DNA of 64,000 nucleotides from positions 6,564-70,563 of the forward strand of contig NZ_QAJK01000024.1 of the NCBI RefSeq assembly GCF_003852515.1, read 5' to 3'. Positions within the stretch are counted from its first letter, which is position 1. Each line of letters starts with the position of its first letter. Of the stretch, positions 24,420 through 32,143 are shown piece after piece. Below the pieces are notes generated by a model. That model was not told the DNA's origin, did no database searches, and worked only from the letters and a program-made list of their open reading frames with translations. The position numbers were made by a program, and so were the translations under genes. The DNA comes from Variovorax sp. KBW07 (GTDB lineage: Bacteria > Pseudomonadota > Gammaproteobacteria > Burkholderiales > Burkholderiaceae_C).

Positions 24420-26966
24420 ATGACCGACCGGCTCCCCGTTTCCCCCAAGCTTGCGTTGCAAGCGAACCCGCAGCGCCAGATCGTGCGCGCTATCCACAGC
24501 GCGCTGTGCGCTCTTGGCCTCACTGCCGCCAGCCTCGCCACAACGCAGGCCTGGGGGGCCGATACCAGCGCGGCTCAGGCACGCAGGGCATACAACATCC
24601 CGGCCGGCCCGCTCGGCCCGGCCTTGCTGAGCTTCGCGGGGCAGGCCGGCGTCAACCTGAGCATCGACCTGTCCCGCACGCGCAACCTGACGACGCCGGG
24701 CCTCTCCGGCGAGTTTTCGGTGGAAGAGGGCTTCGGCCGGTTGCTGGCCGGCAGCGGTCTGCGTACGCGGCGGCTCGGCGATGGCAATTTCACGCTGGAC
24801 ACGGTCACTCAACCCGCGGCGCTTGGCGCCGCTGCGACCCAGGCGCCTGTGTCCACCGTGGCTGGCACCGAGGCTCCCGGCGCGGCGTTGCCCGCGGTCA
24901 CCGTGACAGCGCGCACGCAAAGCGACCTGATGGCGCCGACGCGGCAGGTGACGGTACTCGAGCGCGAGGAACTGGACACGTTGCGCCAGGGCTCGGACAG
25001 CGTGGCCACCTTGCTGAGCAAGGTCGTGCCCGGCATGGCGGACTCCAGCCACACCATCACCGATTTCGGCCAGACCTTGCGCGGGCGCAACATGCTGGTG
25101 CTGGTCGATGGCATCCCGCTCAACACCAACCGTGATTCGTCGCGCAACCTCGCCAACATCAATCCAGCCGACGTCGACCAGATCGAAGTGCTGCGGGGCA
25201 GCAGCGCGATCTATGGCAGCGGGGCGGCCGGGGGCATCGTTTCCATCCGCACACGCCAGCCCAGCGGCGAGCCGCGTGCCGAGACCACCATCACCGGCGT
25301 TGCGCCACTCTCGCGGCTGGGCTCCGCGGGATTGGGTGGCGAGGTGCAGCACTACATTTCTGGCGGCGGCGAGGTCTTCGACTACGCGGTGAGCCTGGGC
25401 GCGCGGCGCGTGGGCGGCTCTTTCGACGCGCGTGGCGATCGTCTCGCGCCGGAGCCCAGCCAGGGCGACCTGTTCGACTCGAACATCTACAACGCCTCCG
25501 CGAAGATCGGCTACCGCATCGATGCCGACCAGCGGCTGCAGTTCTCCGCGAGCCACTACGACGCAAAGCAGGACACCGACTACGCCTCCGACGCATCCGT
25601 AGCCAAGCTGCCCGCCGGCAGCGTCGCCGCACGGTCGCTCAAGGGCCTGCAGCTCGACAAGCAGAACCGCGTGACCAATTCGCTGCTTGGCCTCGACTAC
25701 ACGAACCGCGACATCGCGGGCAGCACGCTGGCCGCGCAGCTGTACTACAGGGACTTCTTCACGCGCTTCGCGCCCTTCGATGCCCGTGCGGTCGCGGCGC
25801 GTGGCGCCAACGTCGACCAGGTGACGCAAAACTCGCGGGTGTTCGGCGGGCGCTTGACCGTCAAGACGCCGTTCGGCGCCGACAAGAAGACGCAACTGAC
25901 CTGGGGTGCCGACTTCAACGAGGAGCGCACCGACATGCCGCTCGACGTGTTCGATCCGAAACTCTACGACGCGAGCCGGGGCCTGCGCTTCAGCAAGACC
26001 GGCACGCTGATCTTCATGCCGCCCATCACCACGCGCAGCCTGGGCGGTTTTGCCCAGTTGCAGCATCGCTTCAACGACAGCTGGTCGGTCGAAGGTGGTG
26101 CGCGCTACGACAAGGCCAGTGCGCGCTTCGACAGCTTCAGGCCGTTGTCGCAACTGCGCGCGCGCAATCCCGGCCAGGTGGCGGGAGGCGCATTGGACTA
26201 CGGTGCGTGGACCTACAACGCCGGCGTGGTGTTCAATCCGAGCCGGCACCATGACATCTACGCGTCGTACAGCCAGGGGTTCGAGCTGCCCGACATCGGC
26301 CTGCAGGTCCGCAATGCAAGCCCCAGCTTCAACATCCGAGGGTCCAACCTGCAGCCGGTGAAGACCGACACGGTGGAGTTCGGCTGGCGCGGCCGCTTCG
26401 ACAACGCCGTGACCAACCTGAGCGTCTTCCAATCGCAATCGGCGCTGGGCGCGGTCCAGAGTTCGTTCAACGGCCTGATCATGACGCGCACCAAGGAGCG
26501 CATTCACGGCATCGAAGGCGCCATCGACTACGCCGGCAGCAACGATCGCTGGGGCGTGGGCGGCTCCTTCACCTGGATGAAAGGGCGCGAGCTGCCGCAG
26601 GGCGGTGCCCGCTACCAGGACATGTGGGGATATCGCATTCCGCCGCTCAAGTTGACCGCCTATGTCGAATACAAGCCCAGCTCGCGCTGGAGCCATCGGC
26701 TGCAGGCCGTGTCGTATGGATCGAAGGACTACCGGCTCGATGGCGTCGACAGCTTCGGGCGCCGCGATGTCCGCGGCTATACCACCGTCGACCTCGTGAG
26801 CCGCTTCAAGATCGACGACAGGAACACCCTTGTCGTGGGTGTCGAGAACCTGCTCAACCGCCACTACTTCCCGCTGTACAGCCAGCTGCTGCGCAACAGC
26901 AACAACACGAGCCGCTTGCCGGCTGCGGGAGCGGTGCTGAAGGTCAGCTACTCGCACCGTTGGTAG
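24420..26966 (+). CDS. TonB-dependent receptor with STN signalling domain
   Basis: An 848-residue receptor and signal transducer. The signal peptide ends near 'TTQAWGAD' (about residue 43). The STN domain spans about 52-125 ('YNIPAGPLGPALLSFAGQAG ... LLAGSGLRT'). The plug has 'TDFGQTLRGRNMLVLVDGIP' and 'VDQIEVLRGSSAIYGSGAAG', a pattern closer to IutA-like hydroxamate/citrate-hydroxamate receptors than to the FpvA-type receptor of island 1. It ends 'KVSYSHRW', with Trp in place of Phe as last residue, which is permitted in this family. It is the output gene of the second FecI/FecR pair. Substrate call is tentative. Confidence 0.92.
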   Translation: MTDRLPVSPKLALQANPQRQIVRAIHSALCALGLTAASLATTQAWGADTSAAQARRAYNIPAGPLGPALLSFAGQAGVNLSIDLSRTRNLTTPGLSGEFSVEEGFGRLLAGSGLRTRRLGDGNFTLDTVTQPAALGAAATQAPVSTVAGTEAPGAALPAVTVTARTQSDLMAPTRQVTVLEREELDTLRQGSDSVATLLSKVVPGMADSSHTITDFGQTLRGRNMLVLVDGIPLNTNRDSSRNLANINPADVDQIEVLRGSSAIYGSGAAGGIVSIRTRQPSGEPRAETTITGVAPLSRLGSAGLGGEVQHYISGGGEVFDYAVSLGARRVGGSFDARGDRLAPEPSQGDLFDSNIYNASAKIGYRIDADQRLQFSASHYDAKQDTDYASDASVAKLPAGSVAARSLKGLQLDKQNRVTNSLLGLDYTNRDIAGSTLAAQLYYRDFFTRFAPFDARAVAARGANVDQVTQNSRVFGGRLTVKTPFGADKKTQLTWGADFNEERTDMPLDVFDPKLYDASRGLRFSKTGTLIFMPPITTRSLGGFAQLQHRFNDSWSVEGGARYDKASARFDSFRPLSQLRARNPGQVAGGALDYGAWTYNAGVVFNPSRHHDIYASYSQGFELPDIGLQVRNASPSFNIRGSNLQPVKTDTVEFGWRGRFDNAVTNLSVFQSQSALGAVQSSFNGLIMTRTKERIHGIEGAIDYAGSNDRWGVGGSFTWMKGRELPQGGARYQDMWGYRIPPLKLTAYVEYKPSSRWSHRLQAVSYGSKDYRLDGVDSFGRRDVRGYTTVDLVSRFKIDDRNTLVVGVENLLNRHYFPLYSQLLRNSNNTSRLPAAGAVLKVSYSHRW

Positions 26967-26974
26967 ATTGCTTT

Positions 26975-27003
26975 TGCCCCGGGGCCTGTCGCTCGGGGGC
27001 ATT
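26975..27003 (+). terminator. Possible terminator of the STN receptor gene
   Basis: TGCCCC pairs with GGGGCA across a 15-base loop and is followed by TTT, nine bases after the receptor stop. The stem is short and the T tract weak. A cleaner hairpin with TTTT lies further down at 27146-27164. Confidence 0.4.
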
Positions 27004-27145
27004 TCGGGGGCGGTGGCGCTCCGTTGCAAGGCAGGTCTGCACGGAGACGAGCTGACCAAGCAGCTTGTGCTTGATGCGTAGTTGGAAGCGGCCGCCTCAC
27101 TCTTGGATGTTCTGCGCCATACGCAGAAGAGTACGAGAAATGCCA

Positions 27146-27164
27146 GGTAGCGCTGCTACCTTTT
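27146..27164 (+). terminator. Terminator-like hairpin
   Basis: GGTAGC and GCTACC form a 6-bp stem with a three-base loop followed by TTTT. It lies about 180 bp after the receptor gene, in the 285-bp gap before tRNA-Arg. Apart from this hairpin, the one at 26975, and an AT-rich inverted repeat at 27206-27240 that may end the tRNA transcript on the other strand, nothing else was seen in this gap. Confidence 0.5.
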
Positions 27165-27251
27165 GCGTAGCGGGAGGACGCTTTGAGAGGTTTTCAGGCC
27201 AGTAGGATTTTGCGGGTTTTTGGAAAAACCTAACAAAATCAACAACTTATC

Positions 27252-27328
27252 TGGCCTGCCCGGAGGGGATCGAACCCCCGACAACCTGCTTAGAAGGCAG
27301 GTGCTCTATCCAACTGAGCTACGGGCAG
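27252..27328 (-). tRNA. tRNA-Arg (anticodon TCT)
   Basis: On the reverse strand a full cloverleaf can be drawn. The acceptor stem is CTGCCCG with CGGGCAG, the D arm is GCTCAGTTGGATAGAGC, the anticodon stem is CCTGC/GCAGG with TCT in the loop, and the T arm contains GGTTCGATCC. The 3' CCA is encoded (TGG on the plus strand at 27252-27254). TCT decodes the rare arginine codons AGA and AGG. Confidence 0.95.
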
Positions 27329-27688
27329 ATTCCGGGCAAAAACTGTGTCGGGACTGAAGGCTTCGAGCCTTCGGGCCGTTGATTGCAAAAGCAGGGCGAG
27401 AAACCAAATAAATCAACGACTTGGACGCTTCTGCTTCTAACCGGGAAGGCCGAATTCTACCCACATCCGCGTCTTGAGACCTTCGCGCGGCCAGTCACTT
27501 CTTCCTCGTGACCTCGCGCCGCAGAGACGACAAGCTCCGCGAGTCTGTGCAGAAAGTTTCTTCTGCGAGAGAAGCTTCAGGATGGACTCAGGAAGCCATG
27601 CGTTTCGCGCTCTAAAGTCACCAACGCCAAACGCGTAACGCTGTGGAGTGAAGTGCGGTCGTCACCGACCATGTTTCGAGAGCCCCGT
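27329..27688. other. Non-coding stretch between tRNA-Arg and a terminator
   Basis: No convincing gene. A 7-bp hairpin (GAAGGCT/AGCCTTC, about 27356-27372) lies close upstream of the tRNA. The right-hand part leads into the terminator at 27689-27725 and could therefore be transcribed as a leader or small RNA, but no promoter could be assigned. Confidence 0.4.
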
Positions 27689-27725
27689 GAGGGGCCTTCC
27701 CGTTTGTGGAGGGCCTCTTTTTGCC
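27689..27725 (+). terminator. Strong intrinsic terminator 60 bp before an outer-membrane protein gene
   Basis: GAGG plus CCTTCC (separated by a two-base bulge) pair with GGAGGG plus CCTC around a seven-base loop, giving a ten-pair stem with one G-U pair, followed by TTTTT. No protein gene on this strand ends just before it, so it either ends a small RNA or attenuates the downstream gene. Confidence 0.7.
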
Positions 27726-27785
27726 TCGGGCTTCGAGGGGCGCGTTGGCCACCGACCCATCGGGAGGTGAAACAAGGAATCAAAC

Positions 27786-28337
27786 ATGAATATCTCCATG
27801 GGCCATCGCCATCTGCCCTCGCTTGCGTTGATCGGCTTCGTGGCACTGCAGACGTTGCACGCACCGCAAGCTTTCGCCCAGTCGTCACTCACGCGGAGCG
27901 GCAGTGATGGCGGTCATGTCGGCAGCGTCGACAGCGCGGACAAGTGGGAGTTGACGATCTCGCCGTTTGCCTATCACTGGACCCACAGCCCGGAGCACCG
28001 TAGCGTCTATCTGATCGGCGTCGAGCGCCACCTGCCGGACAACTGGCTGTGGGGCACGGGCTTTTTCAGCAACTCCTTCGGCCAGCCCAGCGTCTATGCC
28101 TACTACGGCTATCGCTGGGACAACCTGTTCGACCAGCCCGCGCTCTATGCCAAGCTGACCGTCGGCCTGATGTACGGCTACGTGGGCGAATACAAGAACA
28201 AGGTGCCGTTGAACCACGGCGGTTTTTCGCCGCTGGTGATTCCGGCGCTGGGCTACCGCATCACGAAGCAGGATTCAGTTCAGATCGCACCGCTCGGCAC
28301 TGCGGCGTTGCTGTTCACGTACAACCACGTCTTCTGA
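27786..28337 (+). CDS. Exported outer-membrane-like protein, 183 residues
   Basis: A signal peptide ends at 'HAPQAFAQ' (about residue 32). The mature part has alternating aromatic strands ('WELTISPFAYHWTHSPEHRS', 'NWLWGTGFFSNSFGQPSVYA') and ends 'FTYNHVF' with a terminal phenylalanine, as in outer-membrane barrels. Length and style recall small 8-strand barrels such as PagP, but PagP catalytic residues could not be confirmed. Similar proteins are often annotated as glycerol-3-phosphate transporter-related, which the sequence does not support. The ribosome site 'AAGGA' lies 7 bases before the ATG. It follows a strong terminator, so its expression may be attenuated. Confidence 0.7.
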   Translation: MNISMGHRHLPSLALIGFVALQTLHAPQAFAQSSLTRSGSDGGHVGSVDSADKWELTISPFAYHWTHSPEHRSVYLIGVERHLPDNWLWGTGFFSNSFGQPSVYAYYGYRWDNLFDQPALYAKLTVGLMYGYVGEYKNKVPLNHGGFSPLVIPALGYRITKQDSVQIAPLGTAALLFTYNHVF

Positions 28338-28379
28338 AGACGATGCAATCGGCGGGTCCGGCGGTTCGCTGGCCGATGC

Positions 28380-28736
28380 TCACACCATGTGCATGGGCGC
28401 AGCGGAGTCGCTTGCAGCGCGCTGCGCACGCGAAGAGCCCGTGGACTGTTGTTCCATCTGAGCGGTCCACCCCGACGCCGATCCCGGCATCGCTGGTGGG
28501 GGCGAGGGCCTCACCGATGAAGCCGCTCTGCCGTCGCTGATGTCTTCGGCAAACCATCGGAAGAAATTGGCTTCTCCTGTCCGCGTCGATCGGATAAAGA
28601 GAAAGCCCCATTCCGCATTGCACTTCGAGTCGACAGGAATGCCCGCGGCGCGCAGCGCTGCGATTTCTTCCTCGGCACTCATGTCGCGCGGCAGCTTCAG
28701 CGTGATGGTGGCCAGGTGAAATGCCTTCTTTCCCAT
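28380..28736 (-). CDS. Hypothetical protein, 118 residues
   Basis: The start at 'MGKKAFHLATITLKLPRD' has 'AAGGAA' 5 bases upstream, which is better than an open-frame start 23 codons earlier. The first 75 residues look like a compact alpha/beta domain ('AEEEIAALRAAGIPVDSKCN', 'EWGFLFIRSTRTGEANFFRW'). The last 40 are Ser/Ala/Pro-rich and probably disordered. No signal peptide. It converges with the outer-membrane-like gene (42 bp between ends). No family recognised. Confidence 0.6.
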   Translation of the reverse strand: MGKKAFHLATITLKLPRDMSAEEEIAALRAAGIPVDSKCNAEWGFLFIRSTRTGEANFFRWFAEDISDGRAASSVRPSPPPAMPGSASGWTAQMEQQSTGSSRAQRAASDSAAPMHMV

Positions 28737-29003
28737 TTGCGTTCCTTTTTCTTGCCCTTGTTCTCGCAAGCGACAAGTGAACTGCGAAATTGCACCTGAT
28801 TCCATACCCGATTCAGGCTAGGTCGAACGGGCGGGCACTGGGGTTGGCCACGTAGGGCGAGGTGAAGAAAGCTTGCTGGCCCAGCAATGGGAAATCTCCC
28901 TCTATTGACGCGCTCGGCGCGCGGCGAATCGTCGCGAAAATCGAGGTATCAAAACGCGCTGGCCGTTAGAAAGCCTGCTGCCGGTTAGAAACCGGCTAGC
29001 CAA

Positions 29004-29042
29004 AGCAAAATGCCTGCAACGACGTAAGTCATTGCAGGCATT
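29004..29042 (-). terminator. Terminator of tRNA-Pro
   Basis: AATGCCTGCAA and TTGCAGGCATT form an 11-bp perfect stem around a 12-base loop, followed on the reverse strand by TTTTGCTTT. It starts ten bases after the tRNA-Pro 3' end. A smaller hairpin (GCCGGTT/AACCGGC) lies next to it at about 28980-28996. Confidence 0.75.
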
Positions 29043-29051
29043 CACTTTTTA

Positions 29052-29128
<77 letters not shown>

Positions 29129-29164
29129 ACAAGCCTTCTATTCTAGCCCGGATATTGACCGGTT

Positions 29165-29869
29165 TCAGCGCTTCTCGTACTGCGTCTTGCCGAAAAGTAC
29201 TTCTCGCTCCTTGTCGCCGGTGATCGGCTGGCGCAAATCGGCCAGCACTTTCACGCCGCGCTGCACGGCGGGGCGGGCGGCGATGCCGTCGAACCAGGCC
29301 TTCAGGTGCGGGAAATCGGTGAGCGTGATGCCCTGGTTTTCCCAGCTGCGCAGCCACGGGAAGATGGCGATGTCGGCAATCGAATAGCTCTTGCCGGCAA
29401 TGAACTTGTTCTTCGACAGTTGCTTGTCGATCACGCCGTAGATGCGCTTGGCTTCGTTGGTGTAGCGGTCAATGGCATAGGCGATCTTCTCGGGCGCGTA
29501 CAGGCGGAAGTGGTGCGCCTGGCCGAGCATCGGGCCGACCCCGCCCATCTGGAACATGAGCCACTGCAGCACGTCGTAGCGCTCGCGATCACCGGTGGGC
29601 AGCAGCTTGCCGGTCTTGCCCGCGAGGTACACGAGGATGGCGCCCGACTCGAAGAGCGAGATCGGCTTGCCGTCCGGACCGTCGGGGTCGGTGATGGCGG
29701 GAATCTTGTTGTTGGGGCTGATCCGCAGGAACTCGGGCGCGAACTGGTCGCCCTTGCCGATGTTCACCGGATGCGCGTGGTACGGCAGGCCGCACTCCTC
29801 CAGCATGATGTGAATCTTGTGGCCGTTCGGCGTGGGCCATGAATAGACCTCGATGGGCGATGCGGGCAT
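29165..29869 (-). CDS. Glutathione S-transferase, nu-class (YghU/YfcG-like)
   Basis: A 234-residue cytosolic protein. The thioredoxin-like N-terminal domain has '[18 protein letters not shown]' (the Thr/Asn-containing glutathione site of the YghU/YfcG group in place of a catalytic Ser or Tyr), the cis-proline in 'NNKIPAI' and '[12 protein letters not shown]'. The all-helical C-terminal domain follows with '[13 protein letters not shown]', the N-capping motif of the GST fold. This group often acts as a disulfide-bond reductase on organic hydroperoxides or glutathionyl substrates. The start at '[11 protein letters not shown]' was chosen by homology, although the frame stays open upstream. It lies 36 bp after tRNA-Pro, same strand. 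Confidence 0.9.
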   Translation of the reverse strand: MPASPIEVYSWPTPNGHKIHIMLEECGLPYHAHPVNIGKGDQFAPEFLRISPNNKIPAITDPDGPDGKPISLFESGAILVYLAGKTGKLLPTGDRERYDVLQWLMFQMGGVGPMLGQAHHFRLYAPEKIAYAIDRYTNEAKRIYGVIDKQLSKNKFIAGKSYSIADIAIFPWLRSWENQGITLTDFPHLKAWFDGIAARPAVQRGVKVLADLRQPITGDKEREVLFGKTQYEKR

Positions 29870-29982
29870 GTCGCTGGGCTCCGTGTGGGGTGAATGTGAT
29901 GCGAGGGCGCAGGATATACGCGCGAATCCAACCGCGTGCAGGCCTGGGAATTCGATGAATGCAGGCCTGCCGCTTCGCGCTT

Positions 29983-30246
29983 TCAGCCGACCTGTTTCTC
30001 GTGCGTGTTGCACCACATCCAGGCTTCGCCGGGCTCGATGGACTGGATCACCGGATGCCCTTCGGCCTTCGAGTGCCGGGTGGCGTGGCGGTTCTTCGAC
30101 GAATCGCAGCAGCCCACGTGGCCGCAGTGCACGCACAGGCGAAGGTGGACCCAGCTGTCGCCCGTCTTCAGGCAGTCTTCGCAGCCCTTCAGGGTATGAG
30201 GTGGCGCGATGGTCGAGGGCACGTGGTCGCAGGCTTTGATGGGCAC
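29983..30246 (-). CDS. UBP-type zinc finger protein
   Basis: An 87-residue protein that is almost entirely a ZnF-UBP domain. Ligand candidates are C6 and H8, 'CEDC' (22-25), 'CVHCGHVGCC' (38-47) and the histidines of 'NRHATRHSKAEGHPV' (about 54-64), the same order as in eukaryotic deubiquitinases and HDAC6, where the finger binds a free C-terminal Gly-Gly tail. In bacteria it occurs as a stand-alone protein with no known partner. It is on the same strand as the GST gene, 113 bp upstream, possibly in one transcript. Confidence 0.9.
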   Translation of the reverse strand: MPIKACDHVPSTIAPPHTLKGCEDCLKTGDSWVHLRLCVHCGHVGCCDSSKNRHATRHSKAEGHPVIQSIEPGEAWMWCNTHEKQVG

Positions 30247-30319
30247 CGGGAAGCTCCTTGTCGTGGGGTGAGTTGTTGTCGGTTTTTCGATGCGGTGTTC
30301 GCGCGAAATGCATCAGGCG

Positions 30320-31999
30320 TCAGGCGACGGCCGATGCCGACGACAGGTGCTGGTGAATCAGCGCCACCGCCGCAGCCCCTTCGCCGATGGCGCCGCCCAC
30401 GCGCTTGACCGAGCCGGAGCGCACGTCACCGACGGCGAACACGCCCGATACGCTCGATTCGAGCGCGGTGGAGGGCCGGGCCGGAAAGCCGCTGCTGGCG
30501 GCGGTGCCGGTCAGCACAAAGCCATGCTTGTCGACCGACACGCCGCAGCCTTCGAGCCACGAGGTTTCAGGCTCCGCGCCGACGAACAAAAAGATATTGC
30601 GGGCTGGGCAGTCATGTTCGTTGCCGGTCGTGTGGCAGCGCCACGTCGCGCCTGTAAGGCCTTCGTCGGAGCCGCCATGCAGGCGCACGAGTTCGGTGTG
30701 CGGTTGCAGCGAGATGTTGGGCGTGGCCTCGATGCGGTCGATCAGATAACGCGACATGCTGGCCGCCAGCGAAGGCCCGCGCACCAGCACATTGACCTTG
30801 GCCGCGTGGTGCGACAGGAACACCGCCGCCTGGCCGGCCGAGTTGCCGCCGCCGACCAGCGCCACTTCCTGCTGCGAGCAGATCTTGGCTTCGATGGCCG
30901 AGGCCCAGTACCAGATGCCGCGTCCTTCGAACTCGGCCAGCCGCGGCACGCTCGGGCGCCGGTAGCGCGCGCCGCTGGCAATGACCACGGTGCGCGCGTG
31001 GATGGTGCGGCCGTCGGCCAGAGCGATGGCCAGGCTGCCGAGCGCGTTGTTGCGCGAACAGTCCAGCGACACGACCTTGGCGGGTATCAGCATCTCGACG
31101 CCGAATTTCTGTGCCTGCACGAAGGCACGCCCCGCCAGTGCCTGCCCCGAGATGCCGGTCGGAAAGCCCAGGTAGTTCTCGATGCGCGCGCTGGCGCCTG
31201 CCTGGCCGCCGAAGGCGCGGCAGTCGAGCACGATCACGCGCAAGCCTTCGGAGGCGGCGTAGACGGCGGTTGCCAGCCCGGCCGGGCCGGCGCCGACCAC
31301 GGCCACGTCGAACAACTCGTCGTGCTCGACGGTGTCGACCATGCCGAGGCAGCGCGCCAGTGCATCGTCGCTCGGGTTGACGAGCACCGAGCCGTCAGGG
31401 CAGACGGCCAGCAACTGGCTTGCGCCGTATTGCGCGAGCAGCGCGGCGGCGTCGGGGTCTTCGACCGCATCCACCAGGTGGTAGGGGTAGCCGTTGCGGC
31501 GCAGGAAATTCTCGAGCCGCGCCATGTCCGGCGATTGCGGCGGACCGATCAGCACCGGGCCGCTGGCGCCCGATTCGATCAGCGCCACGCGCCGCAAGAT
31601 GAGCGCCCGCGTGATGCGCTCGCCCAGGTCGGCTTCGGCCACCAGCAGCGCACGCAGTTGCGCGGGCGACACGAGCAGCGCTTCGACGTCTTCGTCGGCG
31701 TGGCCGTCGACCAGGGCAGGGCGGCCGCTCAGCTGGCCGACTTCGGCCAGGAATTCGCCCGGCCCTTGCCGCACGATCGGCACCACGTGGCCGAGGCCAT
31801 CGCGTTGCGTCACAGCCACGACGCCTTTGAGCAGCACGAACATGCCGGGGCCGGTTTCGCCGGCCGTAAAGAGGCGCGTGCCGCGTGCAAACTGTTGCAC
31901 GCTGCCGAAGCGTGCAATGCGCGCAATCTCGGTGTCACTGAGGACGGGAAAGGTCTGGTGAAGGCGGCTGTTGCCGGTGCCGCTGGTGTCGATGGGCAT
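30320..31999 (-). CDS. Cyclic-nucleotide-binding domain fused to thioredoxin-reductase-like flavoprotein
   Basis: A 559-residue fusion. The N-terminal 125 residues form a cNMP-binding-like domain ('FARGTRLFTAGETGPGMFVL', 'GPGEFLAEVGQLSGRPALVD'). A thioredoxin-like linker domain spans about 135-235 ('LENFLRRNGYPYHLVD'). From about 240 comes a TrxR-like flavoprotein: FAD site 'VVGAGPAGLATAVYAASEG', NADPH site 'ALVGGGNSAGQAA' and the second FAD motif 'GVFAVGDVRSGSVKR'. The CxxC redox pair expected just before the NADPH site is absent; that place reads 'WYWASAIEAKICSQ'. It therefore should not reduce thioredoxin by the usual dithiol route. The start was chosen for GGAG 12 bases upstream. Confidence 0.88.
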   Translation of the reverse strand: MPIDTSGTGNSRLHQTFPVLSDTEIARIARFGSVQQFARGTRLFTAGETGPGMFVLLKGVVAVTQRDGLGHVVPIVRQGPGEFLAEVGQLSGRPALVDGHADEDVEALLVSPAQLRALLVAEADLGERITRALILRRVALIESGASGPVLIGPPQSPDMARLENFLRRNGYPYHLVDAVEDPDAAALLAQYGASQLLAVCPDGSVLVNPSDDALARCLGMVDTVEHDELFDVAVVGAGPAGLATAVYAASEGLRVIVLDCRAFGGQAGASARIENYLGFPTGISGQALAGRAFVQAQKFGVEMLIPAKVVSLDCSRNNALGSLAIALADGRTIHARTVVIASGARYRRPSVPRLAEFEGRGIWYWASAIEAKICSQQEVALVGGGNSAGQAAVFLSHHAAKVNVLVRGPSLAASMSRYLIDRIEATPNISLQPHTELVRLHGGSDEGLTGATWRCHTTGNEHDCPARNIFLFVGAEPETSWLEGCGVSVDKHGFVLTGTAASSGFPARPSTALESSVSGVFAVGDVRSGSVKRVGGAIGEGAAAVALIHQHLSSASAVA

Positions 32000-32143
32000 G
32001 TCTTCGAGCTCCGTTTCGCGAATCCACCGCATTAGACGCCGAAGGCGTGTCCGCGGGCTGTAACACCGTCATGCGCTTGCAATGTTCCTGACATGCCGGC
32101 TTCATCGCAGGTGCGGAGACTCCCTCGGCAGAAAGGGTTCCCC

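Noticed and set aside
24321-27059. A 912-codon reverse-strand open frame
   Set aside because: Antisense to the second STN receptor; no domain pattern.
32068-32090. Pho-box-like halves before the OlsB-like gene (CTGTAAC and CCGTCAT)
   Set aside because: The halves are eight bases apart instead of eleven, so the spacing does not fit PhoB.
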